Shown: positions 30,401 through 38,921, numbered from the stretch's first letter. The stretch is DNA of 64,000 nucleotides from Abiotrophia defectiva ATCC 49176 (GCF_000160075.2 NZ_KI535340.1:586611-650610); one strand, 5' to 3'. Made by a program: numbers and translations. The notes: a model not told the origin generated them from the sequence alone.

Positions 30401-31093
30401 CTAGCCCTCCTTCATGGCTCGGTCCACTGCGGCCACCATGTCTTTAAGCATTTGGGCTGGATCAGGGGCTTTGACAATGCCACTGGTACACCCCGTCCCA
30501 TCAGCACCGGAGCGAATCGCCCGATAGACATCCTCAGGTGTCATAATGCCCGCGCCTTGCATGATCAAAGTACGGGGACTGAGAGCCTTCACTGCTTGAT
30601 TGGTCATCGCCATATAAGCGTCATCACTGGTTTGGCCGGTGCCAATCAACTCGGTTGGCTCGCAGAGCACAATCGTCGGCTCTAAAAGACTCAAGGCTCG
30701 CGCTTCGGCTAAAGAGTCCGCACAAACAATGGTCGCCATTCCCAAGTCATGGGCTCGCTTAACCGAGGCCACTAACTGAGCCGAGCTCAATGGATGTTCC
30801 GCATGATTGAGGAAGGTGGCCCGAGCCCCGGCTGCATAGAGCGAGTCTGCCAGGACCGCTCCCATGCCTCTGCCCGGTTCAATGCCATCCAGATGCTGGG
30901 CACAAACAATCAAGTGTTGAGTCTGGGAGGCTATGCGATAGAGATCTGCATAGGGGCAGGTCAAGACCACCGCAATGTCTGGGTAATCTAAGGCCAACTG
31001 ATCGGCTACCCGCGCCATTTCCATTAAGTTCTCACCGTAGAGATAGGATTTAGGATTAAAGATAAAGAACTTGCCTTTGAAATCAACCGTCAT
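30401..31093 (-). CDS. Triose-phosphate-isomerase-like protein of a PTS operon
   Basis: A TIM-barrel protein (230 aa, shorter than housekeeping TpiA at about 250). Candidate catalytic residues are K15 (FNPKSY, in place of NWKMN), H97 (NHAEH) and E145 (CEPTELIGTG, in place of YEPVWAIGTG). So the lysine, histidine, glutamate and phosphate loop are all kept, but their surroundings differ from TpiA. Related TIM paralogues isomerise other short sugar phosphates, such as erythrulose phosphates. Lying in a PTS operon, it probably isomerises the PTS-derived sugar phosphate or its product. It is not the general triose-phosphate isomerase. Confidence 0.85.
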   Translation of the reverse strand: MTVDFKGKFFIFNPKSYLYGENLMEMARVADQLALDYPDIAVVLTCPYADLYRIASQTQHLIVCAQHLDGIEPGRGMGAVLADSLYAAGARATFLNHAEHPLSSAQLVASVKRAHDLGMATIVCADSLAEARALSLLEPTIVLCEPTELIGTGQTSDDAYMAMTNQAVKALSPRTLIMQGAGIMTPEDVYRAIRSGADGTGCTSGIVKAPDPAQMLKDMVAAVDRAMKEG

Positions 31094-31127
31094 AGAGTTC
31101 CCTCCTTAAGGTCCATAAGGTTTTTGA

Positions 31128-31412
31128 TTAAGCCTCCAACTGAGACTTGAGGTCTGACCAAAGGGCATCCAAGCCCATGCCGGTTAAGAGCGGCAACCCC
31201 ATAATCACCTTGTCCTTAATAGAATCTGGCACCACTGTAGTCGAAATCACAACATCATAGTCATCAATTCGGTTAACCTCTTCGGCCACCTTGGATTGGA
31301 AGACTTGGACAGAATCGCTATAACCATTTGCTTTCAACCAATCTTTGACCTTACCTGCAACAACCGTAGAAGTGGCAATACCTGAGCCACACATAATTAA
31401 GAGTTTTTTCAT
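31128..31412 (-). CDS. PTS galactitol-type EIIB component
   Basis: Cytoplasmic phosphocarrier (94 aa) passing phosphate from EIIA to the incoming sugar. The P-loop-like active site is MCGSGIATST with phosphorylated C8. It is of the lactose/cellobiose-fold IIB subgroup used by galactitol systems. AGGAG lies before the ATG. It lies 15 bp after the EIIC gene and 34 bp before the TIM-like gene. Confidence 0.92.
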   Translation of the reverse strand: MKKLLIMCGSGIATSTVVAGKVKDWLKANGYSDSVQVFQSKVAEEVNRIDDYDVVISTTVVPDSIKDKVIMGLPLLTGMGLDALWSDLKSQLEA

Positions 31413-31427
31413 AGCTTTTACTCCTCC

Positions 31428-32750
31428 CTAGGATTTACGTACCTTATTGACATAGTAGAGACCTGCTAACGAAGCCAGAAGCACTAGGGTTAAGATGACC
31501 CAAGGCATATGATTGCCCGCGAAAATGAAGAGCCAGGTTGGCCAGAGTCCACCTTCTGCCATCGCCGTTACACTAGTGTTGCCACCTAAGTCGAAGTTCG
31601 CTGATTGAGCAGCTTTGGTAACTAATGGGGCAGCCCATGATGTTACATAGAGGATGCTAGCCATATAAATAGTCCCACCTACTACCGTCCGGACGATATT
31701 GCCCCGGAAGACTGCTGCCATCAAGCAGACAACGAATGGAATGGTTGCTAAGTCACCGAATGGTAAAGTTTGGTTACCTGGCAAGATAACTGCTAAGAGA
31801 ATAGTAATTGGCACTAACAAGAGAGAGGATGATAAGACTGCTGGATGCCCTACTGATAGAGCAGAGTCCATCCCAATGTTGACTTCTCGTCCTGGGAAGC
31901 GGCGTTGTACAAAGTCATTGGCCGCTTCAGAGATAGGCGTCAAACCTTCCATGAGCAAGGAAACCATGCGAGGCATGAGGACCATAACCGCAGACATCTT
32001 AACACCTAATTGCAGGACTTCTTTTACTTCATAGCCGGCCAAGAGCCCCATGATAATCCCGATGATTAAACCTAATACGGTTGATTCCCCAAAAATCCCA
32101 AAGCGTTTTTGGATAGTCTCAGGATCGGCTTCAATTTTGTTAAAACCAGGAATCCGGTCGAAAAGCCAGTTGAGCGGGATAGCTACTAAGAAGCCTGGCG
32201 CTGAAGTCCCGTGAGGGAAGGTAATATTTGGAAAACCATAGAATTTCTTAATAGCTGGCGCAATAATATCCCCCAAGAGGTAAATCATAACCAGGTAAGT
32301 GACAGTCGCATAGAGACCAAGTGAGAAATCTTGGGTCACAGCATAAACTAAAGAAGCTACGAAGGCTGCGTGCCAGAAGTTCCACATATCCACCATGAGG
32401 GTCTTGGTTAAGCCTAAGAAGAGCAAGAGCAAGTTAATCCCAATCCCAATCGGAATGGATAAACTCCCTAAGAGGGTCCCATAAGAAATAGCTGCGGCGG
32501 CTGGCCAGCCCACGTCAATCGTAGTCAAGTTCAAGCCAAAACGTTCCACCATAGCTTGCGCGGCAGGGCCCAAGCTCCCGCCCAAAAGGTCAACGACCAT
32601 GTTCAAGCCTACAAAACCAATCCCGACCATAATTCCAGAGACTAGGGCTTTCTTAGGTTTGGTCCCCAAAGCAATCCCAAAGATAAAAATCAAAATAGGT
32701 AAGACGACAATAGCGCCTAAATCAACGAAGCTTTTAAACAAGTCTAACAT
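31428..32750 (-). CDS. PTS galactitol-type EIIC permease
   Basis: Membrane channel of the PTS (440 aa) with about ten hydrophobic segments along its whole length. It belongs to the GatC family (IIC-gat), as judged by the N-terminal VDLGAIVVLPILIFIFGIAL region and the FVQRRFPGREVNIGMD loop. A second GatC-type permease is encoded at 50268-51620; the two share the KTVNVDMWN-like block but are clearly different proteins. Substrate cannot be read from sequence; polyols and several hexoses or pentoses use this family. It lies 30 bp after EIIA. Confidence 0.92.
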   Translation of the reverse strand: MLDLFKSFVDLGAIVVLPILIFIFGIALGTKPKKALVSGIMVGIGFVGLNMVVDLLGGSLGPAAQAMVERFGLNLTTIDVGWPAAAAISYGTLLGSLSIPIGIGINLLLLFLGLTKTLMVDMWNFWHAAFVASLVYAVTQDFSLGLYATVTYLVMIYLLGDIIAPAIKKFYGFPNITFPHGTSAPGFLVAIPLNWLFDRIPGFNKIEADPETIQKRFGIFGESTVLGLIIGIIMGLLAGYEVKEVLQLGVKMSAVMVLMPRMVSLLMEGLTPISEAANDFVQRRFPGREVNIGMDSALSVGHPAVLSSSLLLVPITILLAVILPGNQTLPFGDLATIPFVVCLMAAVFRGNIVRTVVGGTIYMASILYVTSWAAPLVTKAAQSANFDLGGNTSVTAMAEGGLWPTWLFIFAGNHMPWVILTLVLLASLAGLYYVNKVRKS

Positions 32751-32780
32751 CTTACTTCCTCCTTTGAATGGGAAAAACGA

Positions 32781-33248
32781 CTATAAAATTCCGTGCTGGG
32801 CAAGCATCATACGCAGAACTCCCTGGGATTCAGGCTGATCAGGCAATTGACAGATGGCTGCCATATCTTGACTATCCTGCAGTAGGGCAACCAGATCTTG
32901 CAGTAAAGTGAGTTGCTGGTGGGCTTCCTTAAGGGCGAGCATGAAAACTACCTGGACAGGTACGATCACATCTGAGCTTCCCATCTGGTAGAAATCTACC
33001 GGTTGGTCCAGGGTCATGATGGCTAACTGTGCTTTCTTCACGTGCTCCACATCCGTATGTGGGATGGCAATCCCATAATCCTGAAACTGGAGGCCCGTTG
33101 GAAAAATCTTCTCTCGTTCTAAGACTGCTGTTGGATAGGATTCATAAACCACACCGCAATCCACCATGACTTGGCCTAGATAGGCTAACACCTCCTCTCT
33201 CGTCTTGAGGCCACTGACCTGAAACTGCATGATATTCTCATCTAACAT
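32781..33248 (-). CDS. PTS fructose/galactitol-type EIIA component
   Basis: Phosphocarrier (155 aa) accepting phosphate from HPr; the active histidine is H64 in AIPHTDVEH. Start ATG 33246-33248 has AGGAAG about 9 nt upstream and overlaps the end of the regulator gene by 11 bp, implying coupled translation. A second in-frame ATG six codons later is possible. The protein is the separate EIIA of the operon; the regulator upstream carries another EIIA-like domain of its own. Confidence 0.92.
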   Translation of the reverse strand: MLDENIMQFQVSGLKTREEVLAYLGQVMVDCGVVYESYPTAVLEREKIFPTGLQFQDYGIAIPHTDVEHVKKAQLAIMTLDQPVDFYQMGSSDVIVPVQVVFMLALKEAHQQLTLLQDLVALLQDSQDMAAICQLPDQPESQGVLRMMLAQHGIL

Positions 33249-35196
33249 TGATATTCACTTCCTCTAATAGCCGAGCCTTGAGGCTGGCTCCATCCTGGCA
33301 TTGACTGAGTTGATTCATTAATTCTTGGTCTTCAATTAGGGCGTAGAGGGCAACCAGACTCTCCTTAAATAGCTTCATGTCTCTTTCTGCTACCGCAATT
33401 AGGAAGATAAGTTTGACTTGGTTCTGGCCCCAACTAACCGGCTTGGCTAACGAGACTAGGACGATTTCGGAGTGAGTCACGGTTTTAGGATCACTGTGAG
33501 GCAAGGCCACACCTGTGTATACACTAGTAGCTCCCATTTGCTCTCGTTCATAGACCGATTGGACAAAGGCCGGATTAGCCAAATTCTGGGGGCTAGCTTG
33601 GGCCAAGACTAGCTCTAAGGCTTGATCTTGGTTGTTAGCAGTCAACTGGACTTGGTCTGGAGTCTTAATTAGCTCCGCTAGGCTAGCCACATGGAAGCTA
33701 GATTCGCGCCTGAGAGCCTTGACCATCTGGTGATGGCCGGAGGTTAACTGGTCATAGTGGTGGCGAATCTGTTCGAGTTCATCTTGAGTCATAATTGGAC
33801 TTACTCGCTGAACAGGTACTGGTAGCTCTTCCTTTAAATCGAGAGAGGAAATAACTAAATCCACGCCACGCCAATCCATATCAGCTAACTCCTGCCATTT
33901 AAGATTGAGAAGGCGATCCGAAGGACTAAAAATCCGCTGCAATTTGGCTAGAATTAACTCAGAGGCAGCTAGACCATGTTGGCAAACCACCACAATAGTC
34001 AGAGGCCGTTGGACTTTCTCTAGGGCAATCTGAAAATGTATGACCAAGAAAGCCAACTCCTCATCCGGCACCTCCATATCATAGTGTTCAGCAAAATCCC
34101 GCAAGACCAGCCAGACGATATTAAATAAGGTTAAGTATTGCTTCCTAATTTCATCCAAGGCTGGGTTGGTAACATGCATATGATGTCGTAAACGAAAAAT
34201 CATTGAAGACATATGATTAGCTAGCATAGCTAGTAGATGCTGATCCTGGCTTAAATCCACATTGAGAAAGTCTGAGACCCTTTGAATCAGAGCCTGGACC
34301 TGCTGACGTAACTCCCGTTCATAGTCGGGGCTTTGGATCTTGAACCCTACAGCCAATAAGGTATAGGCCAGAGACTCAATTTCAATCGCTGATAGCTGTA
34401 CTAGCGCTTGGCCTGTCACTGCCTCCAAGAGCTCCCCAGCGAAAAAGTAAACTTCCAAGTGGCTGAGGTCGCGGACCAATTCTTTTGCTCGAACTTGAAG
34501 GACCTGACCTAACTGACCTCGGCGTCGGATAATCAAACATTCTAGCAAGAGTAGCAGATAATAATCTGCGGTGAAATCATGCTGATAAGTCTGACTTAAC
34601 TGATTCAAGGCATGCTGGCAGAGAGTAATATCTTCTGCATGGAAAAAGACCACTAAGTCCTGAATCGGCTCACCCATCTGATAGAGCCATTCCTGTAAAT
34701 AAGTTCGTAGACATTGACGGATAGCTGACTCCCGTCCCTGAACTTGCAGGCGGCCATCTTGGCGAACCAGTGTCAGCCCACAAGCTTGGAAGCGAGGACC
34801 CAACCGACTTAAGTCGCGGTTTAAAGTTACAGAAGACACATAAAGTTGTTCTGCTAAATCCTCTAAGTCTAGTCCTCCCGAGTCCAAACATAGGGCCTTG
34901 AGCAAGTGCCGCTCACGATCGTCAGGTCCATAAGCTTCCCACTGTGCAGCTTGCTGCCAGTCTTTAATCAGGCTACGTAACCTCGCCTCGTCGGCCTGGC
35001 TTAAGTCTAATCGCACCCCATTACGAGGTGATTTGTCTATGGCTAAGCCATGCGGAGCTAAAGCCTCATTAAGCTTAGCCAAATCATGATAAATTGTCTT
35101 GGCCGATACGCCATAGAGCTGGGCAATCTGGGTACTAGCCACATAGTCAGTCTGCTTAAGTAAATAATCCAACATATGCATCTGTCGTTTATTCAT
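33238..35196 (-). CDS. PRD-containing transcriptional activator (MtlR/BglG type) with EIIB- and EIIA-like domains
   Basis: DNA-binding regulator of the operon it heads (652 aa). Domains in order: N-terminal HTH (about 1-60, MLDYLLKQTDYVASTQIAQLYGVS); second HTH (about 85-160); PRD1 and PRD2 (about 170-400) with the His residues phosphorylated by HPr or EII; EIIB-gat-like domain (about 405-490) with VVCQHGLAASE; and EIIA-like domain (about 510-650) with ALPHSDP. This is the activator architecture, which senses PTS flux by phosphorylation; it has no RNA-binding CAT domain. A candidate cre site lies in its leader, so the operon is under both induction and catabolite control. Confidence 0.92.
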   Translation of the reverse strand: MNKRQMHMLDYLLKQTDYVASTQIAQLYGVSAKTIYHDLAKLNEALAPHGLAIDKSPRNGVRLDLSQADEARLRSLIKDWQQAAQWEAYGPDDRERHLLKALCLDSGGLDLEDLAEQLYVSSVTLNRDLSRLGPRFQACGLTLVRQDGRLQVQGRESAIRQCLRTYLQEWLYQMGEPIQDLVVFFHAEDITLCQHALNQLSQTYQHDFTADYYLLLLLECLIIRRRGQLGQVLQVRAKELVRDLSHLEVYFFAGELLEAVTGQALVQLSAIEIESLAYTLLAVGFKIQSPDYERELRQQVQALIQRVSDFLNVDLSQDQHLLAMLANHMSSMIFRLRHHMHVTNPALDEIRKQYLTLFNIVWLVLRDFAEHYDMEVPDEELAFLVIHFQIALEKVQRPLTIVVVCQHGLAASELILAKLQRIFSPSDRLLNLKWQELADMDWRGVDLVISSLDLKEELPVPVQRVSPIMTQDELEQIRHHYDQLTSGHHQMVKALRRESSFHVASLAELIKTPDQVQLTANNQDQALELVLAQASPQNLANPAFVQSVYEREQMGATSVYTGVALPHSDPKTVTHSEIVLVSLAKPVSWGQNQVKLIFLIAVAERDMKLFKESLVALYALIEDQELMNQLSQCQDGASLKARLLEEVNINVR

Positions 35197-35215
35197 GGCT
35201 CCCTCCTAAAGTAAG

Positions 35216-35231
35216 ATCAAAACGTTTTCAT
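35216..35231. promoter_or_regulatory. Candidate cre (CcpA) site upstream of the first PTS operon
   Basis: ATCAAAACGTTTTCAT, centred on AAAACGTTTT. Each strand matches the 15-bp cre consensus with one mismatch. It lies between the -10 and the start codon, a roadblock position. Confidence 0.6.
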
Positions 35232-35239
35232 CTACTTAA

Positions 35240-35245
35240 ATTATA
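35240..35245 (-). promoter_or_regulatory. -10 element of the first PTS operon
   Basis: TATAAT on the minus strand, 44 bp before the regulator start codon. No good -35 was seen, which would fit an activator-dependent promoter. Confidence 0.5.
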
Positions 35246-35366
35246 CCTTGGATTGCTGTCTAGATAAAATCATCTTACTTCCGGATTAATGTGGAAGGGG
35301 GAGAGGAAATGGAAAAAACCTAATAGATTCATTCTGCTCCTAAGCTTTTTTATAGGTACTGAACAC

Positions 35367-35394
35367 AAAAAAGAGGCTAGAACCAAGTTCTAGC
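35367..35394 (-). terminator. Terminator of spxH
   Basis: Stem AGAGGCTAGAAC/GTTCTAGCCTCT followed by a T run on the minus strand. Confidence 0.88.
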
Positions 35395-35404
35395 CTCTCT
35401 CTTA

Positions 35405-36073
35405 TTATTTTTTTGTTGCAACCAGCTTCAACCGGGTAGGTCGAGGGCAGCAGGTTTTATCCATTAATAAGTCCACTTGTTCCAGAATGTGTTGGCACTC
35501 CATCGGCCCTTGCAAGAGGATGCCGGAGTCCCCGGAACACTGTTCAAAAATAATGAGTGACGGTGTATCTTGCACCTTCATCTCGAGCGCAATCTTTTGA
35601 TCACGATAGTAGAGTTCCTTGACATATTGAGAACGTCGGTCACTCTCGAAGAGGGCCAAGTCCAAGCCAATATCACAGGCTAAGCTGGCCAGGAATTCAT
35701 CCGTCAGTCGTTCTAAATCAGAATTAATGCGGCTTTGCATTTCGTAGAGGTATTGACGGCCACGACGCTTGCCTTGCAGACCCGCTGCCCGGTAAGCCAA
35801 GGTGGCAGAATAAATCTTTTGGAAAATTTCGTTGCGATGACGCAAATCCTGAGGTTCATAACCCAGCTGCATCATGTAACGGGCAATGAGGGGTTGACTG
35901 GTAAAGCAGAGAATATGCACATCCGTCTTAGCTGGCATTTGCTTAATCGCACGGCTGAGTTCGCGCTCTACTCTGCGGCAATCTTGCCCTAGGGGGTTAA
36001 CAAAGAGATACAACTCAAATAATCTGGCCTGACCATGGCCTGACACTTGATAGGCCACTTGCTCTTGTGGCAT
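35405..36073 (-). CDS. spxH: SpxH/YjbH-type DsbA-family ClpXP adaptor
   Basis: A thioredoxin-fold cytoplasmic protein (222 aa). In Firmicutes this family delivers the redox regulator Spx to ClpXP for degradation. The N-terminal strand LFELYLFVNPLGQDC corresponds to the DsbA active-site region, but the first cysteine of the usual CxxC is replaced (PLGQDC), as in several Lactobacillales members. A C-terminal cysteine pair (KTCCPRP) may be redox or metal responsive. The start has GAGGAGGGG upstream. The neighbouring CYTH gene is also close to spxH in other Lactobacillales. Assignment rests on family resemblance and context. Confidence 0.78.
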   Translation of the reverse strand: MPQEQVAYQVSGHGQARLFELYLFVNPLGQDCRRVERELSRAIKQMPAKTDVHILCFTSQPLIARYMMQLGYEPQDLRHRNEIFQKIYSATLAYRAAGLQGKRRGRQYLYEMQSRINSDLERLTDEFLASLACDIGLDLALFESDRRSQYVKELYYRDQKIALEMKVQDTPSLIIFEQCSGDSGILLQGPMECQHILEQVDLLMDKTCCPRPTRLKLVATKK

Positions 36074-36230
36074 GCGACTGCCCCTCCTCTCCGACTGGAT
36101 TTCTTAAATTTATCTTAACACAAAGAATAGACAAGTTCTAATGAAATGCCTTATAGCCCGGCTAAAAGACATTGAGACTGAATCTTGCTGAGTTGGGATA
36201 AAGCGGACTGTTCTCCTCTATTTCTCAGCT

Positions 36231-36430
36231 AGCTAGTGGTCTACTCTCCAAAGTGGTCCACTGGCTCTCCTCTTTCTCAGCATTTCGGCCCTTTTCAGCA
36301 TTTTCCCATGTAGCTAGTGGTCCACTCTCCAAAGTGGTCCACTGGCTCTCGGCTTTCTCTGCATTTTGGGCCCTTTTCGTCGGTTTTCCATGTAGCTAGT
36401 GGTCCACTCTTTAGAGTGGACCACTAGCTC
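36231..36430. repeat. Array of three 82-bp repeats with hairpin cores
   Basis: Units start at 36231, 36312 and 36394 (81 and 82 bp apart). Each has a 37-bp core of AGCTAGTGGTCCACT, a short spacer and a second near-palindrome AGTGG-CCACT, ending GGCTC or AGCTC. The linkers between cores are related to each other (CTTTCTC-GCATTT, GGCCCTTTT, TTTTCCATGT). The third core is a perfect inverted repeat with 16-bp arms and a short loop and overlaps the stop codon of the CYTH gene. The rest of the 355-bp gap (36074-36230) holds only the spxH leader. This is the only gene-free stretch above 300 bp besides the T-box. Confidence 0.85.
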
Positions 36431-37025
36431 ATTTATTCTTCTCTAGTTCGGCGTAATAGGCGCTAACTCTGGCAATTTTCTTGTCTGCTGCTAGGAGCGG
36501 AAAATCATAGGTCTGGCTTAATTTGGCTATATAGTCTTGAGCCAAATGCAGGTCTTGAGCTTCTAACTCCAGCTCATAGTCGACCTGGTCACCATAAAGA
36601 GTCTGATCTAGCACCAGCTCACCCCAGCCTAAGTTTAAGGTCCAGCGATTAGTCTGAAAACCATAACGCACAACTAAGTCCTGGGGTGCTAGGCCTACTT
36701 TGGCTAAGGCGCCTAAGATTCCCGCATCCTGAATCCAAGCACCAGCCAAACTAGTAGGTACTGAATCTAGACGCTCCGCATTAGTTTGTGTGATTTCCAA
36801 GGCTTGAAACTGGTCCAAAGCCTGCTTGAAGGTCCACTCACTCACTTGGTCATATTGCCGTAGCCTTAAGGCAGCCCGCGCCGCCTTAAGGGCGCTCTGA
36901 TTGCTATCGTAATAGTGGTTAACTTGTTGGCGTGGTGCCACCCCATCTAAGCCCAAACCTGACTTAAGTCGGGCAAAACTCTCTGCCTCCAAGGCAATTT
37001 TTACTTCTTGTTCAATCAAGGCCAT
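36429..37025 (-). CDS. CYTH-domain protein
   Basis: A CYTH-fold protein (198 aa) of the triphosphate tunnel metalloenzyme superfamily, acting on triphosphorylated substrates with a divalent metal. The signature EQEVKIAL is at residues 5-12. Alternating charged strands follow, such as RAALRLRQYDQVSEWTFKQ and VDYELELEA, which line the tunnel. The Firmicute YjbK-type subgroup often lies near spxH, relQ and nadK; only spxH is near here. Substrate unknown (inorganic triphosphatase activity is known for relatives). Its stop codon is inside the third repeat unit of the downstream array. Confidence 0.85.
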   Translation of the reverse strand: MALIEQEVKIALEAESFARLKSGLGLDGVAPRQQVNHYYDSNQSALKAARAALRLRQYDQVSEWTFKQALDQFQALEITQTNAERLDSVPTSLAGAWIQDAGILGALAKVGLAPQDLVVRYGFQTNRWTLNLGWGELVLDQTLYGDQVDYELELEAQDLHLAQDYIAKLSQTYDFPLLAADKKIARVSAYYAELEKNK

Positions 37026-37049
37026 ATGAAGTCTGCCCCTTCCTAGTCG

Positions 37050-37961
37050 CTATTGTTTCTTATCCATGAGATAGTTGAGGATTCGCAGGCCAATCACCCA
37101 GCCGACTGCCGAAATCAACAAGATATAGACCCAGCCCATGGCATCTTGTTCGAAAGGCAGGGGCATATTCATCCCAAAGAAGGAGGTGATAATGTCTGGA
37201 ATCGTCAGGAGAATGGACACGATGGTCAAGAGTTTCATGGTGTCATTCAGGTTGTTGTTCAGAACATTGTTATAGGTACCCGACAGTTGATGCAAGATAG
37301 TCGAAGTCAACTGGGTCATTTCCACCAACTGCTTGGCTTCAATCAGAGAGTCTTCTAACTCCTCGCGCGCTGCCTCATCTAAGAGGCGAGACATAAACTG
37401 GGTCCGCAATTGTTCCAACAGCACCACATTTTGCTTGGTAGCTGAGACAAAGTAAACCACCCCAGTGGCCAAGTCCGACAAAGCGAAGAGGTTCTGTTTG
37501 GTAGTCTTCTGTCTGAGAACCTGGTTGAGTTGGTCGCGCTCCTGGTTGATTTTCTCAACCAAAGGGAAATACTGTTCAGACACAGTATAGAGCGAAGCGA
37601 ATAGGAAAGTGAAGACCGAAACCCCAAAGTTAGCATCCAGGTAACGGCTAAATTCCGGTATCAGGTAAGCATTGGCCTCGTTGCTGATGGTAATGAGTCG
37701 CTTAGGCTGAACAATAAAGGTCATGGGCACCGTCTCATAGTGGTAATCCTGTTTAATGGGATTAGGGACATTATAGATGATGATAAAGGTATTGCGTTCG
37801 CGGTCGTACTCGGTCCGGGCCCGTTCATTACGGTCCAGGGCGTATTCGACTATTTCTTCATCTAAGTCATATTGACTGAGGAGGTCCGGCCGGGAGGCAA
37901 AGGTGTCCACGTCAATATTGAGCCAGCTATCTGTCTCGTTGATTGGTCGCATGCTAATCAT
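37050..37961 (-). CDS. CorA-family magnesium transporter, second of a tandem pair
   Basis: Divalent-cation channel of the CorA type (303 aa). A large cytoplasmic N-terminal domain (about 1-240) has long helices. Two C-terminal membrane segments follow; the first ends in the pore signature FFGMNMPLPF (GMN). GGAGG precedes the ATG at 37959-37961. It is strongly similar throughout to the gene 15 bp upstream (37977-38885). The two share DLDEEI-EYA-DRNERAR, HYETVPM and RLITISNE-NAY, so this is a tandem duplication, old enough to have diverged widely. CorA works as a pentamer, so mixed pentamers are possible. Confidence 0.93.
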   Translation of the reverse strand: MISMRPINETDSWLNIDVDTFASRPDLLSQYDLDEEIVEYALDRNERARTEYDRERNTFIIIYNVPNPIKQDYHYETVPMTFIVQPKRLITISNEANAYLIPEFSRYLDANFGVSVFTFLFASLYTVSEQYFPLVEKINQERDQLNQVLRQKTTKQNLFALSDLATGVVYFVSATKQNVVLLEQLRTQFMSRLLDEAAREELEDSLIEAKQLVEMTQLTSTILHQLSGTYNNVLNNNLNDTMKLLTIVSILLTIPDIITSFFGMNMPLPFEQDAMGWVYILLISAVGWVIGLRILNYLMDKKQ

Positions 37962-37976
37962 GGGGAACCTCCTTTC

Positions 37977-38885
37977 TTATTTTCGGGCTAAGAGATTTTT
38001 GAGGACGCCATTAATTACTATGCATCCAGCAATACTAATAATCAAGGTAATCAACCAGCCCATAGGGTGATTGGCAAAAGGCACCGGCACGTTCATACCG
38101 AAAAAGCCGGTCACGAAGGTCGGCACCATGAGGATAATCTCTAGCGTGGTCAGAATCCGAAAAATATCGTTCAAGTTATTATTCAAGACATTGTTATAGG
38201 TGTCTGACAGTTGTTGTAGGGTTTGGCCTGTCAACTGGGTCATTTCCACTAACTGGCGCGCTTCAATCAGGGTATCTTCCAATTGCTCCCGCTCCACTTC
38301 CGTTAGCGAACGAAAAACCAGTAAGGTCCGCAGCTGCTCCAATAGGACGGTATTCTGCTTGCTGGCAGTGATGAAATAGACCATGCCGGTCTCCATATCC
38401 GATAAGGCCAGAAGATTCTCCCGCGTGGTCTTGTCACGTAAGAGGCGGGTCAACTGATCCCGCTCACGGTTGATTTCCTCAACTAGAGGGAAGTACTCAT
38501 CCGTCACCCGATAGAGTGCCTCGAAGAGAAAGCCGAAGAGACTTTGTTCTGGTTCTAACTCTAGGTTACGATGCATACGCTGTAGGATATAGGCATTATC
38601 CTCGTTGCTGATCGTAATCAGGCGATGCTTTTGGACGATAAAGGACATCGGCACCGTCTCATAGTGGCGGGTCTGCTTAATCCGATTGGGCACATTAAAA
38701 ATCAGGACGAAGGTGTGGCTTTGGCGATCATAATCCACCCGGGCTCGCTCATTGCGGTCGGCCGCATATTCGATAATCTCCTCATCTAAGTCGAATTCCT
38801 CAATCCACTCGGGATGTTTTTCTAGGGCATCGGCTTCAATGTTAATCCAGACATCCTGGGCGTTCAGTGGGACACTGCGAATCAT
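37977..38885 (-). CDS. CorA-family magnesium transporter, first of a tandem pair
   Basis: Paralogue of the preceding entry (302 aa) with the same architecture and pore motif FFGMNVPVPF. The frame is open to a GTG at 38915, but that codon sits in an AGGAGG. The ATG at 38883-38885 has its own AAAGGAGG, and its product MIRSVPLNAQDVWIN aligns with the start of the paralogue, so I chose it. The promoter is TTTACT-18-TATAAT just upstream. Confidence 0.93.
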   Translation of the reverse strand: MIRSVPLNAQDVWINIEADALEKHPEWIEEFDLDEEIIEYAADRNERARVDYDRQSHTFVLIFNVPNRIKQTRHYETVPMSFIVQKHRLITISNEDNAYILQRMHRNLELEPEQSLFGFLFEALYRVTDEYFPLVEEINRERDQLTRLLRDKTTRENLLALSDMETGMVYFITASKQNTVLLEQLRTLLVFRSLTEVEREQLEDTLIEARQLVEMTQLTGQTLQQLSDTYNNVLNNNLNDIFRILTTLEIILMVPTFVTGFFGMNVPVPFANHPMGWLITLIISIAGCIVINGVLKNLLARK

Positions 38886-38921
38886 GGCGCCAGCCTCCTT
38901 TCCTATTTTTCTCACCTCCTT

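Noticed and set aside
33238..35196. RNA antiterminator role for the first PRD regulator
   Set aside because: It has two HTH domains and no CAT domain, and its leader shows no RAT-terminator pair.
36231..36430. CRISPR array
   Set aside because: Three repeats with related linkers, not unique spacers; repeat cores are internally palindromic, and no cas genes are present.
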